Of a DNA stretch of 64,000 nucleotides, positions 58,744-64,000 are shown piece by piece (within the stretch, counting starts at the first letter, position 1; every line of letters starts with the position of its first letter). The DNA comes from Rhizobium sp. BK418 (lineage in GTDB: Bacteria; Pseudomonadota; Alphaproteobacteria; Rhizobiales; Rhizobiaceae). The notes beneath the pieces were generated by a model. It was not told the DNA's origin. It did no database searches and saw only the letters and a program-made list of their open reading frames with translations. The DNA is taken from NCBI RefSeq assembly GCF_004341105.1, contig NZ_SLZK01000006.1, positions 124,001 to 188,000 of the forward strand. Reading direction: 5' to 3'. Both the position numbers and the translations under genes were made by a program.

Positions 58744-60090
58744 ATGACGAGACTTTACGCGGCGACGGCTTTGCTGGCCGAAGGCTGGCGCAAGAACGTG
58801 CGCCTGACGCTCGCTGACGGCCGGATAGCCGCGATCGAGGCGGATGTCGCGCCGGATGCCGATGACGAGCGCCATGGCGTGTTGTTGCCGGCGATGCCGA
58901 ACCTTCATAGTCATGCCTTTCAGCGCGCGATGGCGGGGCTAGCCGAAGTCCGCGGCCCGGCCAATGACAGCTTCTGGAGCTGGCGTACCGTCATGTACAA
59001 GTTTGCCCTGTCGATGACGCCCGATCACGTCGAGGCTGTGGCCGCCAAGCTCTATATGGAAATGCTGGAAGCCGGCTTCTGCCGCGTCGGTGAGTTCCAC
59101 TACCTGCATCACGACAAGGACGGCGGCTCCTATGCCAATATCGCTGAAATGGCGGAGCGCATCGGTGCGGCAAGTGCGCAGACCGGCATCGGATTGACGC
59201 TGTTGCCGGTGCTCTACGCCCATTCCGGTTTCGGCGGAGCCGCGCCTATCGAGGGACAGCGCCGCTTCATCAATTCTGCCGATGAATTTGCGAAGCTGAT
59301 GGATGGCTGCCGGCAGGTCACGAGCCGGCTTGATGGCGCAGAGATCGGTGTCGCGCCCCACAGCCTGCGTGCGGTCACACCGGACGAACTCTCCGTTGCC
59401 GTTGGGCTCGCCGGTGACGGCCCCATCCACATTCACGTCGCCGAACAAGTCAAGGAGGTCGAGGATTGCCTCGCCTGGTCCGGCGCAAGACCTGTCCAAT
59501 GGCTGCTCGACCACGCACCAGTCGATCAGCGCTGGTGCCTCATTCACGCAACCCACATGACCGATGAGGAAACGCGCCGGATGGCGAAAAGCGGCGCCAT
59601 TGCCGGCCTTTGCCCTATTACCGAAGCCAATCTCGGCGATGGCACATTTTCCGCCCCACTTTTCCTGTCGGAAAGCGGGCGCTTCGGCATCGGTTCGGAT
59701 TCCAATATCCTGATTTCGATTGCCGAGGAACTTCGTCAGCTCGAATATTCGGAGCGTCTGGCATTGCGTGCCCGCAATATCATCGCCGCAACCGGCGGCT
59801 CCACAGGCCTGGCCCTTTTCGAACACGCGCTTGTCGGCGGCGGTGTGGCGCTGAAGGCGCCAGCTGGCCTGACCGCCGGCAACTATGCCGATATCGTATC
59901 GCTCGACAACAGCGCCGTTTCCTATCTTTCCGAGGACCGGCTTCTCGACCACTGGATCTTTGCCGGCGGTGTGGCGGTCGACGGCGTCTGGGCGCGGGGC
60001 CGCAAGCAGGTCGAAAATGGCCGTCATCTGCGGCGCGACCTGATTGACCGCCGTTACACTGCCGCCATGAAGGAGCTGCTGGCGGCATGA
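58744..60090 (+). CDS. hutF: N-formimino-L-glutamate deiminase
   Basis: A 448-residue amidohydrolase that converts formiminoglutamate to N-formylglutamate and ammonia. Metal ligands appear in PNLHSHAFQRAMAG, HIHVAEQVKEVEDC, CLIHATHMTDEE and FGIGSDSNILIS. The 'SFWSWRTVMYKF' and 'EFHYLHHDKDGG' stretches are typical of HutF. It is transcribed rightward from the hut control region and precedes hutC by 57 bp. Together with HutG it defines the formylglutamate route. Confidence 0.96.
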   Translation: MTRLYAATALLAEGWRKNVRLTLADGRIAAIEADVAPDADDERHGVLLPAMPNLHSHAFQRAMAGLAEVRGPANDSFWSWRTVMYKFALSMTPDHVEAVAAKLYMEMLEAGFCRVGEFHYLHHDKDGGSYANIAEMAERIGAASAQTGIGLTLLPVLYAHSGFGGAAPIEGQRRFINSADEFAKLMDGCRQVTSRLDGAEIGVAPHSLRAVTPDELSVAVGLAGDGPIHIHVAEQVKEVEDCLAWSGARPVQWLLDHAPVDQRWCLIHATHMTDEETRRMAKSGAIAGLCPITEANLGDGTFSAPLFLSESGRFGIGSDSNILISIAEELRQLEYSERLALRARNIIAATGGSTGLALFEHALVGGGVALKAPAGLTAGNYADIVSLDNSAVSYLSEDRLLDHWIFAGGVAVDGVWARGRKQVENGRHLRRDLIDRRYTAAMKELLAA

Positions 60091-60147
60091 CGATCTTTCC
60101 TCGGCGCCTCCCAGGCGTTACAGCGGGAGAGGAGCCGGAGCGTGACG

Positions 60148-60873
60148 ATGAACGAACCCAAGGAAACGACCTTACACCAGCGCATCCTCAGCGATATCGA
60201 GGGTCGTATCGTCTCGGGCGAATGGCCGCCGGGCTACCGCATTCCGTTCGAGGTGGAGCTGACGAAGCAGTACGACTGCTCCCGCATGACGGTGAACAAG
60301 GCGCTGACCCAGCTGGTGAAGGCCGGTCTCATCGAGCGGCGCAAGAAGTCCGGCAGCTTCGTCATTCAGCCGCAGGCACAATCCGCGGTGCTCGAAATCC
60401 ACGATATCAAGGCGGAAGTCCAGTCCCTCAATCTCGCCTATTCCTACAAGGTCGCAAAGCGTGTTCGCAGGAAGGCGCAGGCGCAGGATCGGCAGATGCT
60501 GGACCTGCAGCAGAATTCGAGTCTAATCGAGATCATCTGCACCCACTATGCCGGAGCACAGCCCTTCTGCCTGGAAAAGAGATTGATCAATCTTCAGACG
60601 GTGCCGGAGGCAGCCGGTGAAGCGTTCGACGAGACTGCGCCCGGCCCCTGGCTCCTGAGCCAGGTTCCCTGGAGCGCGGCCGAACACAAGATCTTTGCGA
60701 TCGGCGTCGATGAAGAGGAAGGCGCCATGCTTTCCATCCCCGAGGCGACCGCGTGCCTCGTCGTCGAACGCCGTACGTGGAACAAATCAGGCCCGGTCAC
60801 GCACGTGCGCTTCGTCTATCCCGGCAATCGCCACGCACTCTATGCCCGCTTCGCGCCGGAAGCGGTGAAATAG
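60148..60873 (+). CDS. hutC: Histidine-utilisation repressor
   Basis: A 241-residue GntR-type regulator with a UTRA domain. The winged helix covers residues 8-80 (HQRILSDIEGRIVSGEWPPG, TKQYDCSRMTVNKALTQL). The UTRA domain contains SLIEIICTHYAGAQPFCLEKRLIN and RRTWNKSGPVTHVRFVYPGN. HutC normally represses hut genes and is released by urocanate. ATG 60148 is preferred over the GTG at 60142 for its GGAG spacing. It is downstream of hutF and presumably autoregulated through the palindrome at 58648. Confidence 0.94.
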   Translation: MNEPKETTLHQRILSDIEGRIVSGEWPPGYRIPFEVELTKQYDCSRMTVNKALTQLVKAGLIERRKKSGSFVIQPQAQSAVLEIHDIKAEVQSLNLAYSYKVAKRVRRKAQAQDRQMLDLQQNSSLIEIICTHYAGAQPFCLEKRLINLQTVPEAAGEAFDETAPGPWLLSQVPWSAAEHKIFAIGVDEEEGAMLSIPEATACLVVERRTWNKSGPVTHVRFVYPGNRHALYARFAPEAVK

Positions 60874-61040
60874 GCTTGATTTCTCAATGAAAAAGCGCCC
60901 GGTCACCTCGTATGGCCGGACGCCTGTTATTGCCGCCGCAATGGGTCGACAACTTCCCAATAGAAAGCGAATTTCCTGACGTCAACATCCCCAAAGCGGC
61001 GTATTGCGAAAGTCCACGCCTACGATCAAACGGTAGAGAA

Positions 61041-61751
61041 TTACCCGTTGTCGGTTCGGCTCTTCGGAAACCAACCCAATACCGATCCTGCCTTGGCATT
61101 GGATACCGGCCCGCCATCATCGACGATATTGAAGGCACCGGTTGGGGCTCTCTGAACGGCGAGCAGGGCAGCACGGGCAGCATCTTCAACATGCAAGCTA
61201 ATGGGCCCATTGGGTGCATCGGAGCCGGTTCCCGGCCCATAGAGCAGGCCGTATCGTAGCACCGTGCCTGCAATGCCAGGCGTTGTAAGCGTCAATGTCT
61301 CCAGCGTCCGGATCGCGACCGCGCTCTCCTGTAGCGGCGTCTCCTCGGTAAGCGGTGCTGCCCCCTGCTGGTAGACCCAGGCTATGCTCTGCGAAATCAG
61401 CCGCTCCGCCCGGGCTGCAACGGCGGCGTCGACAAGGTTTTTCGTCCCTACTTCGCGCAGCCGGGCATTTCGGACGCGCCCTTCTTCCATCAGCGCCGGG
61501 TCCAGGCCATGGGGAAGATCGGTCAGCTGATGGATAACGATACCAGGTTTTGTCTGACGCACAGCCTCGATCAGCGCTGCCGCATCGAAGACATCGACGA
61601 CGACTGGTGTAGCGCCAGCTTGGCGGATGTCGTCCTGACGCTCCGGCTTGCGGGTCGTGCCATAGACGACAAAACCGGCGTCCACCAGCATGGGCAGAAG
61701 CTTGTATCCGATTACGCCGGTCGCTCCGGCGAGAAAAATAGTTCCAGCCAT
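61041..61751 (-). CDS. NAD(P)-dependent epimerase/dehydratase-like protein
   Basis: A 236-residue extended-SDR protein, shorter than most epimerases (about 300). The nucleotide-binding motif is LAGATGVIGYKLLPML. Positions 60-110 carry VDVFDAAALIEAV and VIHQLTDLPHG. The usual Y-x-x-x-K appears to be altered: the region around 'SIAWVYQQGAAPLTEETPLQ' lacks an obvious Lys, so catalysis is uncertain and it may be an NmrA-like binding protein. ATG 61751 has GAGGAA upstream. It stands alone between hutC and a LacI-type regulator. Confidence 0.72.
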   Translation of the reverse strand: MAGTIFLAGATGVIGYKLLPMLVDAGFVVYGTTRKPERQDDIRQAGATPVVVDVFDAAALIEAVRQTKPGIVIHQLTDLPHGLDPALMEEGRVRNARLREVGTKNLVDAAVAARAERLISQSIAWVYQQGAAPLTEETPLQESAVAIRTLETLTLTTPGIAGTVLRYGLLYGPGTGSDAPNGPISLHVEDAARAALLAVQRAPTGAFNIVDDGGPVSNAKAGSVLGWFPKSRTDNG

Positions 61752-61853
61752 TGGAATTCCTCGAAAATCTATCACAGTTGAAAAAGGCGGTATCCCATAC
61801 GATCATCGAAGAAGAACCGGGAAACGACAATTCGATTCTACGGGAAAAGACGC

Positions 61854-62912
61854 TTACGCTTCTTGCGCTTCCGGGATGAGCGGCGGCACCTGGATGACGA
61901 CTGGTTTGTTCGCTCCGGATTCGATGAGCTCGAATACTTTCGTCAGCATGCCCGGCACATCCTGGCGCACCATCTCGATGCCGTTGCCGAGCAGGGTGAC
62001 GAACGGGTCCCAGTCGAAGCAGCCGAGCACCAGGCTGCGGTCGTCGAGATGGCCGGAGCGGCGGATCCAGCGCATGACACCTTCGAGCGAGATCGTCGAA
62101 TTGACGAACATGCCTTTGGGCAGGGCATTGCCGCCAAGGGCGCGTTCGTCCAGCGCCTTTTCGGCCTTTTCCGGCGCGTAGCCGCAGGCGAGGATGTTCT
62201 CTTCGTGCACGGCGACGTCAAGGTCGGCATGGGCTTTACGAAAACCGCGGATACGCTCGGCCGTGTTGTGGTCGCTGCCGCGGCCGCCGATGAAGAGCAG
62301 CGGCTCCATCTTGCCGAGCCTCTGCTCGCTATTCTTCAATATGCGGCGCGTCAGCTCGCGCGCGCCGGCGAAATTGTCCGAGATGACCGACGGGGCAAGG
62401 GCTCCGGGCAGATCGAGATTGAGGCTGCGCACCCCTGCGGCCGCGCACATTTCAGTGATCCGGTCGGGATCGGTCGCGCCAGTCGCGATCAGGCATTCCA
62501 CCTGATAGGAGAGCATGGTGCGCGCCGCCTCGACCTCCAGCTGGGGGTCACGCCGCGTGCAGGTGATGATTGGGAAGAGGCCGCGCGCACGCGCCATGTC
62601 TTCGAAGGTTTCGACGATCGAGCCGAAATAGCGGTTATCGTATTTGGGCACGATCATGCCGATAATGTGGGACTTTTCGCGCCTGAGCAGGCTTGCCTGC
62701 ATGTTCAGTGCATAACCCTGCTCCTCGGCGATCCGCATGATCTTTTCGGCAAGCTGAACACTGATCCTGCGCTTCTTCCAGTTGCCGTTGAGCACGGCGC
62801 TGACGGCGCTGGCAGACGTGCCGGCAAGCTCCGCCAGATCGTAAATCGTCGTCCTCTTCGCCTGCTTTACCTGATTCAAAATATCCTTCTCCGTTTGGCG
62901 ATAACTTGACAT
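61854..62912 (-). CDS. LacI-family transcriptional regulator
   Basis: A 352-residue regulator. The helix-turn-helix is TTIYDLAELAGTSASAVSAVLNG (split: TTIYDLAELAG / TSASAVSAVLNG), at about residues 21-44, with a hinge near YALNMQASLLRREKS. The periplasmic-binding-like effector domain begins HIIGMIVPKYDNRYFG. ATG 62912 is chosen because the codon before it is TTG in frame but without a better site. It is divergent from a XylF-like binding protein gene, with a 32-bp palindrome between, so it probably controls that sugar importer. The ligand is a sugar or derivative. Confidence 0.9.
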   Translation of the reverse strand: MSSYRQTEKDILNQVKQAKRTTIYDLAELAGTSASAVSAVLNGNWKKRRISVQLAEKIMRIAEEQGYALNMQASLLRREKSHIIGMIVPKYDNRYFGSIVETFEDMARARGLFPIITCTRRDPQLEVEAARTMLSYQVECLIATGATDPDRITEMCAAAGVRSLNLDLPGALAPSVISDNFAGARELTRRILKNSEQRLGKMEPLLFIGGRGSDHNTAERIRGFRKAHADLDVAVHEENILACGYAPEKAEKALDERALGGNALPKGMFVNSTISLEGVMRWIRRSGHLDDRSLVLGCFDWDPFVTLLGNGIEMVRQDVPGMLTKVFELIESGANKPVVIQVPPLIPEAQEA

Positions 62913-62939
62913 CAATCGGCAGAAGTGGCAATTCTTGCT

Positions 62940-62971
62940 TCATCGATTGAGCAAGCTTGCGCAATCGATGA
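62940..62971. promoter_or_regulatory. Near-perfect 32-bp palindrome upstream of the XylF-like gene
   Basis: Outer arms TCATCGATTG / CAATCGATGA and a central GCAAGCTTGC are symmetrical; only the A/G pair at 62950 and 62961 breaks symmetry. It lies 28 bp before the LacI gene and 183 bp before the binding-protein gene. It overlaps a weak -35/-10 pair (TTGAGC at 62947, GATACA at 62970). A LacI-type operator is the natural reading. Confidence 0.75.
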
Positions 62972-63153
62972 TACAAGCCAACCGGAAAAGTTGGCACAGG
63001 GAGGTATTTCTAAGAAGCTGCGGAGAGATTGTGCTTTTGCAGGGGCGCTTTGCTCGTCGTTTTCATGGCGGCGAAGGCGGCGGCGAGCGGGCGAACCGTG
63101 GCGACTTCCAGCAATGCCTGGACCTGTCTTTCGATCACACCAAGGAGGAGAAA

Positions 63154-64000
63154 ATGAATTATCGCAATTTGCTTATGGCGTCGGCGACCGTTTTCATGGG
63201 TCTTGCCGGTGCCGCCTCGGCTCAGGAAGCCGCGACAGTCGCTTTCCTGATGCCCGATCAGGCATCCACCCGCTATGAGCAGCACGATTTCCCGGGCTTC
63301 AAGGCCGAGATGGAAAAGCTTTGCCCGAAGTGCACGGTGATCTATCAGAACGCGAACGCCGATGCCTCGCTGCAGCAGCAGCAGTTCAACTCGGTGATCG
63401 CTCAGGGCGCCAAGGTGGTTGTTCTCGATCCGGTTGATTCCGCCGCGGCCGCGGGCCTCGTCGAGATTGCTCAGTCGCAGGACGTCAAGGTCATCGCCTA
63501 TGACCGCCCGATCCCGGACAAGCCCGCTGACTACTATGTTTCCTTCGACAATGAAGGCATCGGCTATGCGATTGCCAAGTCGCTCGTCGAGCATCTGAAG
63601 GCTGCAGGCGTTGCCGATGGTGCGGGTGTCCTCGAAATCAACGGCTCGCCGACCGATGCGGCCGCCGGCCTGATCCGCGACGGCATCCATCGCGGCCTGA
63701 AGGAATCGGCCTACAAGACACTTGCCGAATATGACACGCCGGAATGGGCGCCGCCGAAGGCACAGGAATGGGCAGCCGGCCAGATCACCCGCTTCGGCGC
63801 CGACATCAAGGGCGTTGTCGCCGCCAACGACGGCACGGCCGGTGGTGCGATTGCCGCCTTCAAGGCCGCCGGCGTGAAGCCGGTCCCGCCGGTCACCGGC
63901 AATGACGCCACGATCGCAGCCCTTCAGCTCATCATTTCCGGCGACCAGTACAACACGATTTCCAAGCCGTCGGAAATCGTCGCAGCAGCTGCTGCCAACG
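63154..64000 (+). CDS. Periplasmic sugar-binding protein, XylF-like (C-terminus beyond window)
   Basis: The first 282 codons of a class B sugar-binding protein. A signal peptide covers residues 1-23 (ending AASA). The mature part has the sugar-pocket marks VAFLMPDQASTRYEQHDFPGF (in pieces), 'VVVLDPVDSAAAAGLVEIA', IAYDRPI, and 'LEINGSPTDAAAGLIRDGIHRGL'. The INGSPTD segment resembles xylose-binding proteins. ATG 63154 has AAGGAGGAG upstream. The gene is divergent from a LacI-type regulator and is expected to be followed by ATPase and permease genes beyond the edge. Confidence 0.9.
   Translation, partial: MNYRNLLMASATVFMGLAGAASAQEAATVAFLMPDQASTRYEQHDFPGFKAEMEKLCPKCTVIYQNANADASLQQQQFNSVIAQGAKVVVLDPVDSAAAAGLVEIAQSQDVKVIAYDRPIPDKPADYYVSFDNEGIGYAIAKSLVEHLKAAGVADGAGVLEINGSPTDAAAGLIRDGIHRGLKESAYKTLAEYDTPEWAPPKAQEWAAGQITRFGADIKGVVAANDGTAGGAIAAFKAAGVKPVPPVTGNDATIAALQLIISGDQYNTISKPSEIVAAAAAN

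Noticed and set aside
60893..60919. Hairpin after hutC
   Set aside because: Arms match at only 9 of 11 positions plus one wobble pair and there is no T-run; too weak to call a terminator.

Overview
The window looks like an accessory or chromid-type segment of a Rhizobium genome (R. leguminosarum/R. etli group or a close relative). The evidence is a G+C-rich sequence, dense ABC-transporter operons with translationally coupled genes, a short second FtsZ, a CIRCE-like element plus RpoH-like promoters on groESL, and a glycerol locus in the glpR-glpD-glpSTPQUV-glpK order described for R. leguminosarum. The species and replicon are inferred; no rRNA, tRNA, replication gene, transposase or CRISPR array was seen.

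1-3.1 kb: leftward operon of a GpdQ/Icc-like phosphodiesterase and a Ugp-like ABC importer, running off the left edge. 3.1-14.2 kb: mixed genes: an exported epoxide-hydrolase-like protein, a VapBC-type toxin-antitoxin pair with a palindrome at its start, a membrane protein, a LysR remnant, a CHASE4-like/GGDEF/EAL protein, an orphan amino-acid-binding protein, a CPA1 antiporter, a flavin amine oxidase and FtsZ2. 14.4-24.5 kb: complete glycerol locus (regulator, dehydrogenase, six-gene ABC importer, kinase).

24.5-33.6 kb: stress and polyglucan block: SDR, small secreted protein, Hsp20, glycogen-debranching enzyme, GT4 glycosyltransferase and groES-groEL. 33.7-41.5 kb: flavin-binding PNPOx-like protein with a divergent LysR gene, a marR-aaeB-aaeX-hlyD aromatic-acid-type efflux operon, and a GntR plus DapA-family pair. 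41.6-43.0 kb: small cluster with an XRE regulator, two tiny proteins and a GNAT-like protein.

43.2-60.9 kb: three linked modules. The first is a polar amino-acid ABC importer followed by a histidine-ammonia-lyase homologue whose MIO-forming Ala-Ser-Gly triad is replaced by Tyr-Leu-Thr, and a sarcosine-oxidase-like flavoenzyme, with a divergent HutC-type GntR gene. The second is a TauABC/SsuABC-type importer of unknown substrate. The third is a complete hut regulon for histidine degradation through formylglutamate (hutH, hutU, hutI, hutF, hutG, with hutD and hutC), expressed both ways from a region with a perfect 14-bp palindrome. Related GT-n-TA-n-AC sites recur upstream of the TauA-like gene and beside the second GntR gene, suggesting shared control.

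60.9-64 kb: NAD-dependent epimerase-like gene, a LacI-family regulator, and the start of a XylF-like sugar-binding protein gene with a near-perfect 32-bp palindrome between them. The least explained unit is the MIO-less lyase/oxidase/transporter locus. The next most interesting point is the complementary loss of ABC motifs in GlpS and GlpT, which predicts one active and one degenerate ATP site.
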